Source: Bacteroidota bacterium (GTDB lineage: Bacteria > Bacteroidota > Bacteroidia > Bacteroidales > VadinHA17). Taken from it: DNA of 64,000 nt. The position numbers and the translations under genes were made by a program. This document shows, piece after piece, positions 35,653 to 44,312 of the stretch (the first letter of the stretch is position 1; every line of letters starts with the position of its first letter). The DNA is taken from assembly GCA_018262715.1 (NCBI GenBank), contig JADFDS010000021.1, positions 48,010-112,009 of the forward strand, written 5' to 3'. The notes below the pieces were generated by a model. It searched no databases. It was not told the DNA's origin and worked only from the letters and a program-made list of their open reading frames with translations.

Positions 35653-37176
35653 TCAAAAGGGTCTCCGGCCATTGTCATCAGGAGAAAAATCACTGTAGTC
35701 CGATGATATGTCATCATTCATCTTTGACCCCATTGTGAAGACGCCTCCGGAGGGAATGTCGGGGAAAGCAACATCAGGCCCGAAATCATCAGGCTCAACA
35801 AAGGAGGCACGGTCTTCCTTGAAATACAACAGAACCTCATCGGTGGGGCCGTTACGGTTCTTTGCCAGTATGATATCAGCATGCCCCTTGGTTGACTGTC
35901 CGTCTTCAAACTGGAGGACACCCATCTTCTCAGGACGGTGGATGAACACCACCATATCGGCATCCTGCTCAATGGCGCCCGATTCACGAAGGTCTGACAG
36001 CATCGGTTTCTTGTTGCCTCCGCGCGTCTCTACTGACCGGTTAAGCTGCGAGAGCGCCAGCACCGGCACAGCAAGCTCCTTGGCAATGCTCTTCAGCGAC
36101 CTGGAGATGGAGCTCACCTCCTGTTCACGGCTGCCCGCATCGGGCGGCCCGGTCATAAGCTGCAGATAGTCAACCACTACAACATCAAGCTTCCCCTGGG
36201 CCTTCAGCCTGCGGCACTTGGCCCTGAGCTCAAAAACGGAGATGGCCGGGGTGTCATCAATAAAAATGGGCGCCTCGGTAAGAGACTTAATGCGCGACTC
36301 AAGCAAAGACCACTCCTCCGGCGAGAGCTTGCCGTTCTTGATCTTCTCCCCTGGTATCTCGGTCTCAGAGACAATAAGCCTGTTCACAAGCTGAATTGCT
36401 GACATCTCCAGGGAGAAGATGGCAACCTTCCTTCCGTGATCTATTGCCATGTTACGGGCCATAGTGAGAGCAAAGGCAGTCTTTCCCATCGAGGGCCTCG
36501 CGGCGATTATCACCAGTTCCGACCTCTGCCATCCCGAAGTCAGCCTGTCAAGTTTCGTGAACCCTGAAGGAACGCCCACAAGAGCATCCTCCTTTTTGCC
36601 CAGCTCCTCAATCTCCGCAAGGGTCTGCTTGATCACTTCGTGTATTGGTGCAACCTCATGCTTGATGTTCCCCTCGGCAATGCGGAAGAGTTCATCCTCG
36701 CTCCTGTCAAGCAACTCAGTGACGTCAAGGGTATCCTCATAGACCAGGTTCTGAATCATCGTGGCCGCACGTATCAGCTCACGCTGTATATATTTCTGCA
36801 GAACGATCCTTGCATGGTATTCAATATTGGCGGCAGATACTATCCTGGAGGTCAGCTCCGTGAGATAAACCGCACCTCCGGCTTCCTCAAGCTCACCTGT
36901 CCTCTTCAGCTCCTGCGTTACCGTCAGGAGGTCAATTGGCTGGTCGCGCTTGTTTAGCTCGATAATTGACGCAAAAATCTTCTGGTGGGCAGCCGAATAA
37001 AAAACCTCCGGCCGGAGCATGTCAACTACCATCCTGGCAGCCTCTATCTCAAGCATGGCAGCCCCCAGGACAGCCTCTTCCATCTCAGCCGCCTGCGGCG
37101 GGATCCTCCCTCCCTCCGGAATTATGACCACCGACTGCTTTTTGTCCTGCCTGCTTTTAGATGTACCCTGTGCCAT
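35653..37176 (-). CDS. dnaB: Replicative DNA helicase DnaB
   Basis: Hexameric 5'-3' helicase unwinding DNA at the replication fork, 507 residues. The N-terminal DnaB domain (about 25-125) shows PPQAAEMEEAVLGAAMLE and LTVTQELKRTGELEEAGG. The RecA-like C-terminal domain has Walker A AARPSMGKTAFALTMARN (near 230), Walker B DVVVVDYLQLMTG and the DnaB signature SQLNRSVETR with LSDLRESGAIEQDAD. The acidic Asp/Ser-rich C-terminal tail (NDDISSDYSDFSPDD) is a lineage-specific extension. No intein or frameshift. Start ATG 37176 lies 213 bp from the divergent ispE. Confidence 0.97.
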   Translation of the reverse strand: MAQGTSKSRQDKKQSVVIIPEGGRIPPQAAEMEEAVLGAAMLEIEAARMVVDMLRPEVFYSAAHQKIFASIIELNKRDQPIDLLTVTQELKRTGELEEAGGAVYLTELTSRIVSAANIEYHARIVLQKYIQRELIRAATMIQNLVYEDTLDVTELLDRSEDELFRIAEGNIKHEVAPIHEVIKQTLAEIEELGKKEDALVGVPSGFTKLDRLTSGWQRSELVIIAARPSMGKTAFALTMARNMAIDHGRKVAIFSLEMSAIQLVNRLIVSETEIPGEKIKNGKLSPEEWSLLESRIKSLTEAPIFIDDTPAISVFELRAKCRRLKAQGKLDVVVVDYLQLMTGPPDAGSREQEVSSISRSLKSIAKELAVPVLALSQLNRSVETRGGNKKPMLSDLRESGAIEQDADMVVFIHRPEKMGVLQFEDGQSTKGHADIILAKNRNGPTDEVLLYFKEDRASFVEPDDFGPDVAFPDIPSGGVFTMGSKMNDDISSDYSDFSPDDNGRRPF

Positions 37177-37359
37177 TAATATATGATTGATTATATGTTA
37201 GTTCCACGAATGCAGCATTCACTGCAGCCGGAATCAAATTTAACAATAACAACCGTCTCCGGGGAAACAGCCTGTCTAATTCTTTCCACCGCAAGTTGTT
37301 TATAAGATGTTGAAAAAGGATATAATCGATAAAGATGAGGTAAATTAAAAAGGTTCGTA

Positions 37360-37367
37360 TATTTTTG
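37360..37367 (+). promoter_or_regulatory. Candidate -7 box TATTTTTG of ispE
   Basis: TATTTTTG at 37360-37367 fits TAnnTTTG and lies 21 bp before ATG 37389. Its last TTG is the alternative start of the ORF at 37365, so that TTG is more likely a promoter element than an initiation codon. Confidence 0.5.
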
Positions 37368-37388
37368 ATCTCTCAAGAGACACCGGCT

Positions 37389-38210
37389 ATGGTTGTATTT
37401 CCAAAAGCGAAGATAAACATAGGGTTAAGGATCGTGGAAAAGAGGCCTGACGGCTATCATAACATCGAGACCTTCTTCTACCCTGTTGATCTTGCTGATG
37501 CTCTTGAGTTTGTGGTCAGGAAGGATAATCGCAGGAATGACTCACTGAGGGTAACCGGGTTGATGAAGGAGGCTGATCCGGACAACAATCTGGTGATGAA
37601 GGCGGTGAAGATCATGCGCCAGTCGTTTGATTTTCCCGGCATCCGCATTCACCTTCACAAGAGCATCCCCGTCGGTGCGGGCCTTGGCGGCGGATCATCC
37701 GATGCCGCCGGCATGCTGAAGGCGCTGAACAGGTATTTCGGCTTCGGCCTTAACGCCGAGGAACTCCGCTCCTTTGCAGGCCTTATCGGCAGCGACGCAC
37801 CATTCTTCATAGACGGTACCCCTTCATTTGCCGAAGGGGTGGGTAACATTTTGTCAGAGTTCCCGCTTGACCTGAGGCAGTACCGGATCGTGATACTCTA
37901 TCCTGACACAAATATCAGCACGGCTGAGGCCTATGCAGGATGCGTACCCTGTCCTACGGGGCTCTCACTCAGACAGCTGCTCAACCTGCCCGTCAGCCAG
38001 TGGAGGGGAAGGGTGGTGAATGATTTCGAACTTAATATCTTCAGGTTGTATCCCCAGGTGGGCAGACTTAAAGTGGCACTCTACGAGGCAGGGGCATTAT
38101 ATGCATCGATGTCTGGAAGCGGATCCGCCGTATACGGAATCTTCGACAGCGAGCCGGAACTGCCGCGCGAGTTGTCGCGTTACAGGCTCACCACAGCCAT
38201 GCTTGAGTGA
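37389..38210 (+). CDS. ispE: 4-diphosphocytidyl-2-C-methyl-D-erythritol kinase IspE
   Basis: GHMP-family kinase of the MEP isoprenoid pathway, 273 residues from ATG 37389 (MVVFPKAKINIGLRI). A TTG eight codons upstream lies within the -7 box and is not used here. Motifs: PKAKINIGLRIVEKRPDGYHNIET at the N-terminus, the GHMP ATP-binding loop PVGAGLGGGSSDAAGMLKAL near 95, and GSDAPFFI, SMSGSGSAVYGIF at the end. The pathway feeds menaquinone side chains and the crtBI carotenoid route. The 3' end lies 20 bp from the convergent biotin carrier gene. Confidence 0.96.
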   Translation: MVVFPKAKINIGLRIVEKRPDGYHNIETFFYPVDLADALEFVVRKDNRRNDSLRVTGLMKEADPDNNLVMKAVKIMRQSFDFPGIRIHLHKSIPVGAGLGGGSSDAAGMLKALNRYFGFGLNAEELRSFAGLIGSDAPFFIDGTPSFAEGVGNILSEFPLDLRQYRIVILYPDTNISTAEAYAGCVPCPTGLSLRQLLNLPVSQWRGRVVNDFELNIFRLYPQVGRLKVALYEAGALYASMSGSGSAVYGIFDSEPELPRELSRYRLTTAMLE

Positions 38211-38230
38211 GCCGCCTGCCATTATCTGAC

Positions 38231-38545
38231 TCAGGCTATCTCCACCAGCACCGCGCCTTTGGTCACCCTGTCGCCGGGACTGACATTCACCGCCATGACC
38301 TTGCCATCAATGTGGCTCTTGAGCCTGTTCTTCATCTTCATTGCATCGAGGATGACTATATCGTCACCCTCCTTCACGGCATCACCGGTTTTCACCAGCA
38401 CCTCAACAACCGTTCCCGGTATGAAACTCTGTATTCTTCCCGGTACGGGCGGCTCATAAGGCTTGCGTGATGTAAACCGCCTGCTCAGCCTGGTGCTGTA
38501 GGTGGTGTGGTCTATTATGAGCCTGTCTGTATTTTTCTTTTCCAT
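38231..38545 (-). CDS. Biotin carboxyl carrier protein (biotin/lipoyl attachment domain)
   Basis: A 104-residue carrier whose Lys in ILDAMKMKN (near residue 71) is the biotinylation site; the surrounding PGTVVEVLVKTGDAVKEGDDIVILDAMKMKN is the classic biotinyl domain. The N-terminal 35 residues are basic (SRRFTSRKPYEPP) and probably mediate docking. It is 22 bp after the stop of the carboxyltransferase gene upstream on the same strand, forming a two-gene unit. Biotin carboxylase is not next to it. Carrier and transferase together fit a propionyl-CoA carboxylase or methylmalonyl-CoA decarboxylase complex. Confidence 0.93.
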   Translation of the reverse strand: MEKKNTDRLIIDHTTYSTRLSRRFTSRKPYEPPVPGRIQSFIPGTVVEVLVKTGDAVKEGDDIVILDAMKMKNRLKSHIDGKVMAVNVSPGDRVTKGAVLVEIA

Positions 38546-38567
38546 TGCAGTATCTTTCGGGCATTAA

Positions 38568-40112
38568 TCAGAAGGGCGGGATCCCATGCTTTTTCCAGGG
38601 CATCTGAACATCCTTGTTCTCAGAAACCTCAAGTCCGTGCAGCAGCAGCCGGCGAGTCTCTGACGGCTCTATTACCGCATCAACATATCCCCGGGAGGCA
38701 GCCACATAAGGATTGGCGAACTTTTCGCGATACTCGTCAACCTTCTGGCGGCGCATCTCGTCAGGATTGGCAGCAGAAGTGATCTCCTTGCGGAAGATGA
38801 TGTTGGCAGCTCCCTCCGGGCCCATCACAGCTATTTCGGCCGTAGGCCATGCAAAGACGAAGTCGGCGCGCAGATGGCGCGAACTCATGGCAATATAACC
38901 TCCGCCATAAGCCTTGCGCAGTATCACCGTAAGTTTGGGAACAGTGGCTTCGCTGTAGGCGTAAAGCACCTTGGCACCGTGACGGATGACGCCGGCATGC
39001 TCCTGGTCAACACCGGGCAGATACCCGGGCAGGTCAACAAGGGTCACCAGCGGGATGCTGAATGCATCACAGTACCTGATGAATCTCGCAGCCTTGTCAG
39101 ATGAATCAACGTCAAGAACCCCGGCCATCTCCAGCGGCTGGTTGGCTACAAAACCCACGGTACGGCCCCCGAGACGCCCGAAGCCGATGACCATGTTCCG
39201 GGCATACATCTCCTGAATCTCGAAGAAATCGGAACTGTCAGCAACCGCCCTGATAACCTCCCTGACATCATATGGGAGCGTCGGGTCACCAGGCACTATC
39301 TTCTCAATGTCATACCCCGCCTCAGGCGGCAGTGTTTCAGCAACGGCAGCCTTCATCTCATTGTTCCTGGGAATGAAGGAGATCAGTCGCTTGATCTGGC
39401 TGAAGCACTCCTCCTCAGAGGAAGAAAAGAAATGGGCGTTGCCCGATGTCTCGCAGTGCACGCGGGCGCCTCCCAACGCCTCCATTGATATCTCCTCGCC
39501 CAGAACGGTCTTTATAACCTCGGGACCGGTGATGAACATTTTCGAAATATTGTCAACCACAAATACGAAGTCGGTCAGGGCCGGCGAATATACCGCACCT
39601 CCGGCGCATGGTCCCAGGATCACCGAGATCTGTGGAATGACCCCGCTGGAGATGGTGTTCCTGAAGAAAATCTCACCATAACCGGCGAGTGAATTGACCC
39701 CCTCCTGGATGCGTGCACCACCAGAGTCATTTATTCCTATGAGCGGTATCCTCATCTTCAGGGCATGATCCATGATCTTGGTGATTTTTCGCGAATGCAT
39801 CAGCCCGAGAGAACCCCCTGCAACAGTAAAATCCTGCGCAAAAATTGCAACCGGGTTGCCGTGAACGGTGCCGGTACCTATCACCACACCGTCGCTGGGC
39901 AGGTTCTTTTTATCCATTCCGAAATCACGGGCATCGTGCTCCACGAACATGTCATATTCATTGAAGGTGCCGGCATCAAGGATGGCCATAATGCGCTCAC
40001 GGGCAGTGTTCTTCCCCATGGCCTTCTGTTTCACGATGGCTTCCTCGCCGCCGCCAAGAAGCATCTTTTCGCGCTTCTCCTTGAGCTCGCGTATCTTCTT
40101 TTCCAGTGCCAT
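38568..40112 (-). CDS. Acyl-CoA carboxyltransferase (propionyl/methylmalonyl-CoA type)
   Basis: Carboxyltransferase subunit, 514 residues, crotonase-like tandem domain, moving CO2 between biotin and propionyl-CoA/methylmalonyl-CoA. ATG 40112 (MALEKKIRELKEKREKMLLGG) is preferred to the TTG two codons upstream. Motifs: KQKAMGKNTARERI and FVEHDARDFGM at the N-terminus, GGSLGLMHSRKITKIMD, GINDSGGARIQEGVNSLAGYGEIFFRN, LGPCAGGAVYSPALTDF, GFVANQPLEMAGVLDVDSSDKAARFIRYCD and ALGGARVHCETSGNAHF. Conserved Gly-rich CoA-binding parts are all present. Together with the biotin carrier and MeaB it points to a succinate/propionate interconversion. Direction (decarboxylase or carboxylase) is not decidable from sequence. 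Confidence 0.95.
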   Translation of the reverse strand: MALEKKIRELKEKREKMLLGGGEEAIVKQKAMGKNTARERIMAILDAGTFNEYDMFVEHDARDFGMDKKNLPSDGVVIGTGTVHGNPVAIFAQDFTVAGGSLGLMHSRKITKIMDHALKMRIPLIGINDSGGARIQEGVNSLAGYGEIFFRNTISSGVIPQISVILGPCAGGAVYSPALTDFVFVVDNISKMFITGPEVIKTVLGEEISMEALGGARVHCETSGNAHFFSSSEEECFSQIKRLISFIPRNNEMKAAVAETLPPEAGYDIEKIVPGDPTLPYDVREVIRAVADSSDFFEIQEMYARNMVIGFGRLGGRTVGFVANQPLEMAGVLDVDSSDKAARFIRYCDAFSIPLVTLVDLPGYLPGVDQEHAGVIRHGAKVLYAYSEATVPKLTVILRKAYGGGYIAMSSRHLRADFVFAWPTAEIAVMGPEGAANIIFRKEITSAANPDEMRRQKVDEYREKFANPYVAASRGYVDAVIEPSETRRLLLHGLEVSENKDVQMPWKKHGIPPF

Positions 40113-40203
40113 AATCAATATTATTTATTACAGTAACTACTTGCAAAAAAAAGCACGGCAATTTAAGCAAAAAACAAATATGCACACTATTGTCGAAAAT
40201 GTG

Positions 40204-41343
40204 CTATTTCGGAGCGGTGTAGTAGACCCCTGCCGCAATGAAGGTGTATATGATATTCGGTATCCACATTGCAATGGCAGGGTTCAGGTCGCCCTTGAGC
40301 GAAAACTGCGAGGAGAACTGCATGAAGAGTATATAGCTGAATGTCAGCATGAGCCCGAGCCCTATCTGCATCCCGATCCCTCCCTTGATCTTGCGCGATG
40401 ATAGTGAGACTCCGATTATTGTCAGTATGAAGAACGCGAACGGCGAGGCATAACGCCGGTGCTTCTCATTCAGGTAAAGCTTGATCTCATCAGAACCCTG
40501 TGCCTTAAGCACATGGATATAGTCGATAAGTTCATTATGCGTCATTGTAAAGACAAACTCGGGCGACCTTGTGAAATCATCAGGCCCCACGTTAAGCACG
40601 GTGTCTATCCGCCGTCCGGAGCTGATCCGTTCACCGAGGCTGTCAGTTTCCCTGATATAGTACCACCAGGCGCCCCATTTGCCGGAGGTGCTGTCCCATC
40701 TGATCATGTTGGCAGTCAGCTTTGACTCAAGCATCCCCTGGTCATTGAACTTCTCCATGCTGAAGTTGCGGCCGCTCTGGGAGATCCTGTTATACTGCTC
40801 CATATAAATGTACACGTTGGGGTATACCTGCCGGTGCACCGATGAGACGTTCACCCTCCTGAAGTCAGAGCTGCGGTAATACTTCTCCTCGAAGTCAAGC
40901 CTGGCTACATTGGCATGCGGCAGAACGCTGTTCTGCAGCAGGAAAGCGCAGAACGCAATGAAACCCGCCGATATAAGATACGGCACCATAAGCCTCCTGA
41001 AACTCATGCCGCTGTTAAGCATGGCTATGATCTCAGTGTTGACGGCCATCCTCGAAGTAAAGAAGATCACCGAGATAAAGACAAACATCGGGGCAAAGAG
41101 GGTGGCGAAGTATGGAATGAAATTAAGATAATAGTCGAAGATGATCGCCTTCATCGGCGCCTGCTTCTGAATGAAGTCGTCAATTTTCTCGGAAAAGTCA
41201 AATATCACCGCTATGCCCAGGATGAGCACCAGCGAAAAGAGGAATGTCCCGAGGAACTGCCTGATGATATACCAGTCAAGTATACCGGGAGACAGCTTTT
41301 TCAGACCCTCACTGATATTTTTCGAACTGTTTCTTCCTTCCAT
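40204..41343 (-). CDS. LptF/LptG-family permease
   Basis: Inner-membrane permease of the YjgP/YjgQ family that moves lipopolysaccharide from the inner membrane to the Lpt bridge; 379 residues with about six membrane helices: DWYIIRQFLGTFLFSLVLILGIAVIFDF, IPYFATLFAPMFVFISVIFFTS, MVPYLISAGFIAFCAFLLQN at the N-terminus, then a periplasmic domain (about 130-290, YMEQYNRISQSGRNF, WGAWWYYIRETDSLGERISSGR), then ASPFAFFILTIIGVSLSS, GGIGMQIGLGLMLTFSYILF and AMWIPNIIYTFIAAGVYYTA. Start ATG 41343 overlaps tgt by 43 bp; no later ATG would retain the first helix. Whether it is LptF or LptG is not resolved. Operon with tgt upstream. Confidence 0.92.
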   Translation of the reverse strand: MEGRNSSKNISEGLKKLSPGILDWYIIRQFLGTFLFSLVLILGIAVIFDFSEKIDDFIQKQAPMKAIIFDYYLNFIPYFATLFAPMFVFISVIFFTSRMAVNTEIIAMLNSGMSFRRLMVPYLISAGFIAFCAFLLQNSVLPHANVARLDFEEKYYRSSDFRRVNVSSVHRQVYPNVYIYMEQYNRISQSGRNFSMEKFNDQGMLESKLTANMIRWDSTSGKWGAWWYYIRETDSLGERISSGRRIDTVLNVGPDDFTRSPEFVFTMTHNELIDYIHVLKAQGSDEIKLYLNEKHRRYASPFAFFILTIIGVSLSSRKIKGGIGMQIGLGLMLTFSYILFMQFSSQFSLKGDLNPAIAMWIPNIIYTFIAAGVYYTAPK

Positions 41344-42428
41344 GATCCGAATGTACCGTCAAGTATCCTTTCCCTTGCCTCCCTGACGAGGCTGAGGTAA
41401 AACGCAAGGTTGTGAATGGTTGCTATCTGCGCACCGAGCATCTCGCCCGAGATTACCAGGTGGCGGAGGTATGCCCTGGTATATGTCCTGCTTATCTCAG
41501 AATGTGAACCGGCATCTATCGGGGAGAAGTCGGTTGCCCATTTCCGATTCCTGATGTTTACTATGCCATCACGGGTGAACAGCATTCCGTTACGTCCGTT
41601 ACGTGTAGGCATGACACAGTCGAACATATCAATGCCGCGCGCGATCCCTTCAAGAATGTTTGCAGGTGTTCCCACTCCCATCAGGTACCGGGGCTTGTCT
41701 GCAGGGAGAATTTCGTTCACCACCTCTATCATTTCGTACATCACCTCAGCCGGTTCACCTACAGAGAGTCCTCCGATGGCGTTTCCGGGCATGCCGCTTG
41801 AAGCACATTTCTCCGCGGATATTTTACGCAGATCCCCGTAAACAGCCCCCTGCACAATCGGAAACAGCAGCTGCACATGTCCGTAGAGCGGCTCTGTTGA
41901 AGCCATTCGTGCCACGCACCTGTCAAGCCAGCGGTGAGTCATCTCCATTGATTTCAGGGCATATCTGTGATCACAGGGATACGGAGCACATTCATCAAAA
42001 GCCATGATGATGTCTGCCCCGATCTGCCGCTGTACGTCAATAACGCTTTCAGGTGAAAAAAGATGCTTTGAACCGTCTATGTGCGACCTGAAGATGGCGC
42101 CCTCCTCCGTGAGCTTCCTGTTGGCAGCCAGTGAGAAAACCTGGTAACCGCCGCTGTCAGTCAGCACTGCCCTGTCCCACGCCATGAACCGGTGCACGCC
42201 TCCTGCCTGCCTGATTATCTCAGTGCCCGGACGCAGGTATAGATGATAGGTATTGGCAAGGATGACCGGTGCATCTATCTCCTGCTTCAGGTCACGGTGA
42301 AAAACCCCCTTGACGTTTGCCGCCGTTCCCACAGGCATGAAAATTGGCGTTTGAATGTCGCCATGTGCCGTACGCAATATACCTGCCCGAGCCGATGTGG
42401 CTCCGTCTCTGCTCTCAATAGTGAACAT
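41301..42428 (-). CDS. tgt: tRNA-guanine transglycosylase (zinc-ligand cysteines apparently missing)
   Basis: Inserts preQ1 into the anticodon wobble position of GUN tRNAs, 375 residues. ATG 42428 (MFTIESRDGATSARAG) gives the family length; the frame extends to 42569 through non-family sequence. Motifs: PIFMPVGTAANVKGVFHRDL, NTYHLYLRPGTEIIRQAGG, LTDSGGYQVFSLA with the catalytic Asp, IGGLSVGEPAEVMYE, MGVGTPANILEGIARGIDMFDCVMPTRNGRNGMLF. The region where bacterial TGTs carry the Cys-x-Cys-xx-Cys zinc site reads PIDAGSHSEISRTYTRAYLRH, lacking the three cysteines; the fourth ligand His of ATIHNLAF is kept. Bacteroidota TGTs may lack this zinc site generally, which is not certain from here. Overlaps the permease by 43 bp. 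Confidence 0.95.
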   Translation of the reverse strand: MFTIESRDGATSARAGILRTAHGDIQTPIFMPVGTAANVKGVFHRDLKQEIDAPVILANTYHLYLRPGTEIIRQAGGVHRFMAWDRAVLTDSGGYQVFSLAANRKLTEEGAIFRSHIDGSKHLFSPESVIDVQRQIGADIIMAFDECAPYPCDHRYALKSMEMTHRWLDRCVARMASTEPLYGHVQLLFPIVQGAVYGDLRKISAEKCASSGMPGNAIGGLSVGEPAEVMYEMIEVVNEILPADKPRYLMGVGTPANILEGIARGIDMFDCVMPTRNGRNGMLFTRDGIVNIRNRKWATDFSPIDAGSHSEISRTYTRAYLRHLVISGEMLGAQIATIHNLAFYLSLVREARERILDGTFGSWKEETVRKISVRV

Positions 42429-42448
42429 CCGCTTCTCTGTGATGGTCA

Positions 42449-42456
42449 CAAAAGTA
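42449..42456 (-). promoter_or_regulatory. Candidate -7 box of tgt
   Basis: On the minus strand TACTTTTG (42456-42449) fits TAnnTTTG; the ATG at 42428 lies 20 bp downstream. No matching -33 TTG at 17-23 bp was found. Confidence 0.4.
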
Positions 42457-42510
42457 AGCTTTCTCAGCCTGATTTTTAACAGGCAGTTATCAATTTGAAG
42501 AATCCGGACC

Positions 42511-43722
42511 ATGATTGTTGAAAAGATTATTCCCACTGTTTTCCATTTCTTTATAATATTGCTCCGCACAATATCACCTCACATGATCATTTCAACTGAT
42601 ACGACGCACCTTATACTTCTCGGGCTGCTTCTGGCCATGTTTATTATACAGGCCTGGTACTGGCTTGGTTATTACAGGAGAGCTGCCTTCGCCAAGGTCC
42701 CGGAGATTGCTCCCGGAACCCCGCTCCCGCCCCTGTCAGTGGTAATATGCGCCCGTAATGAAGCAGAAAACCTCAGCAGGTTCCTGCCCGACGTTCTCAA
42801 ACAAGACTACCCTTCCTTCGAGGTGGTGGTGGTAAACGACTGCTCCGAGGACAACTCCTTTGATATCCTTGGAGACCTTATGACCCGGTACCCGCACCTG
42901 AAAGTCTCCATGATCCAGAAGGATCCAGGTTTCACACACACCAAGAAGCTGGCTATGCTCATCGGCATCAAGGCCGCTAAAAATGACCTGCTGGTATTTA
43001 CTGATGCCGACTGCCGGCCTGCTTCGCCGCAATGGCTCCGTCACGTGGCTGCAGCAGCAACATGTGAAAAGACTGACATTGTACTGGGGTACGGAGCGTA
43101 CAACGTAGAAAAGGGACTGCTGAACAGCTATATCAGGTATGAAACCATGTTTATTGCAATGCAATACTTCGGAATGGCCATGGCAGGAACACCATACATG
43201 GGGGTGGGCCGCAACCTGGCATACCGGCGTACATTCTTCTTCGGGAAAGGTGGTTTCGGGCCCCATAACCACATAATGTCAGGCGACGATGACCTCTTCG
43301 TGAACCGCACTGCCACCTCTGAAAACTGCAGCCTGATGCTGGCCCACAACTCATTCACTCTTTCTGTTGCCTCCAAAACCATCCGGGAGTGGGTGAAACA
43401 GAAAAAAAGACACCTTACTGCCGCGGCGCATTACAAGAACCAGGACAAGCTCCGGCTGTTCCTCGAGCCCTTCTCGAGGGTATCATGGTACGGACTGCTG
43501 ATTGCCATGCTGGTGATGCTGGTCTCGTGGCCGGTTGTCCTCTTCCTTGCCCTGTCAAGGGTTGTCATGAGAGCGGTGATACTCAGAAAGGCAGCTGCTG
43601 TTTTCAATGAGCGGCACTTATGGTTTGTTTCGCTCTTTTTTGATATCTTCGCCCCATTCTTAACGGCATTCCTTTACCTGACAAACAGAAGAAAAGGTAA
43701 GGGCAGGGAGACATGGAAGTAG
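42511..43722 (+). CDS. Membrane-anchored family 2 glycosyltransferase
   Basis: A 403-residue GT2-type glycosyltransferase at the inner membrane. N-terminal hydrophobic segment (about 30-52, THLILLGLLLAMFIIQAWYWLGYY), GT-A domain with PLSVVICARNEAENLSRFLPDVL, EVVVVNDCSEDNSFD, the DxD motif in VFTDADCRPA and the acceptor/base region MSGDDDLFVNR, and a QKKRHLTAA segment replacing the usual QxxRW. Two C-terminal helices (YGLLIAMLVMLVSWPVVLFLALSRVVM, LWFVSLFFDIFAPFLTAFLYL) follow. The start is ATG 42511; an ATG at 42583 is also possible because no clear ribosome-binding site distinguishes them. The end overlaps the sigma factor gene by 10 bp. Target glycan unknown. Confidence 0.88.
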   Translation: MIVEKIIPTVFHFFIILLRTISPHMIISTDTTHLILLGLLLAMFIIQAWYWLGYYRRAAFAKVPEIAPGTPLPPLSVVICARNEAENLSRFLPDVLKQDYPSFEVVVVNDCSEDNSFDILGDLMTRYPHLKVSMIQKDPGFTHTKKLAMLIGIKAAKNDLLVFTDADCRPASPQWLRHVAAAATCEKTDIVLGYGAYNVEKGLLNSYIRYETMFIAMQYFGMAMAGTPYMGVGRNLAYRRTFFFGKGGFGPHNHIMSGDDDLFVNRTATSENCSLMLAHNSFTLSVASKTIREWVKQKKRHLTAAAHYKNQDKLRLFLEPFSRVSWYGLLIAMLVMLVSWPVVLFLALSRVVMRAVILRKAAAVFNERHLWFVSLFFDIFAPFLTAFLYLTNRRKGKGRETWK

Positions 43723-44312
43723 AAAGCGGCCTATCGGATAAAGCGCAGTATGACCTCAAGGTCATCGACCGTGCACTGCACGGCGACAGCAGGGCATACA
43801 CCGAGCTGCTGAACCGTTACCGTGACTCCGTCTATTACGTCATCCTGAGAATGGTAAACAATCCCTCCGATGCAGAGGATCTGACCATAGAAGCCTTCGG
43901 CAAGGCGTTCCATAACCTCGCCAAATACGTGCCGTCACATGCCTTCAGCACATGGCTGTTCAGGATAGCCACCAATAACTGTATCGATTTCATGAGGCGT
44001 AAAAGCCAGAGTCCCAGGCCATTCGATCAGGATGAAGGGGAAGAGGACGAGGTCGAGGCAACAGTGGCTTCTGATATGATTGCTCCCGATGAACTGATGA
44101 TCAACAGGGAAACGGCAGCTTCACTCAACAGGATAGTGAAAACCCTCAAGCCGCGCTACCGCAGGCTGATTGAACTCCGCTACTTCGAGGATTATTCCTA
44201 CGAGGAGATAGCCAGTGAACTGAGCCTTCCCATTGGCACTGTCAAAGCCAGGCTCTTCAGGGCAAAAGTCCTGATACTGAACATGGTCCAAAGCAAATCG
44301 AGCGGCATTTGA
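43713..44312 (+). CDS. ECF-type sigma-70 factor
   Basis: RNA polymerase sigma factor of the extracytoplasmic function class, 199 residues. Region 2 (about 23-95): ALHGDSRAYTELLNRYRDSVYYVILRM, NPSDAEDLTIEAFGKAFHNLAKY and FSTWLFRIATNNCIDFMRRKS. A Pro/acidic linker (PFDQDEGEEDEVEATV) follows, then region 4 (about 135-190): LKPRYRRLIELRYFEDYSYEEIASELSLPIGTVKARLFRAK with a clear HTH. It overlaps the glycosyltransferase at its start and the rsmG start at its stop (TTGA), so it is co-transcribed. No anti-sigma factor gene adjoins, and its regulon is unknown. Confidence 0.93.
   Translation: MEVESGLSDKAQYDLKVIDRALHGDSRAYTELLNRYRDSVYYVILRMVNNPSDAEDLTIEAFGKAFHNLAKYVPSHAFSTWLFRIATNNCIDFMRRKSQSPRPFDQDEGEEDEVEATVASDMIAPDELMINRETAASLNRIVKTLKPRYRRLIELRYFEDYSYEEIASELSLPIGTVKARLFRAKVLILNMVQSKSSGI

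Noticed and set aside
37365..37388. TTG start for ispE eight codons upstream
   Set aside because: The TTG is the end of the predicted -7 promoter box, so it should not be transcribed as a start codon.
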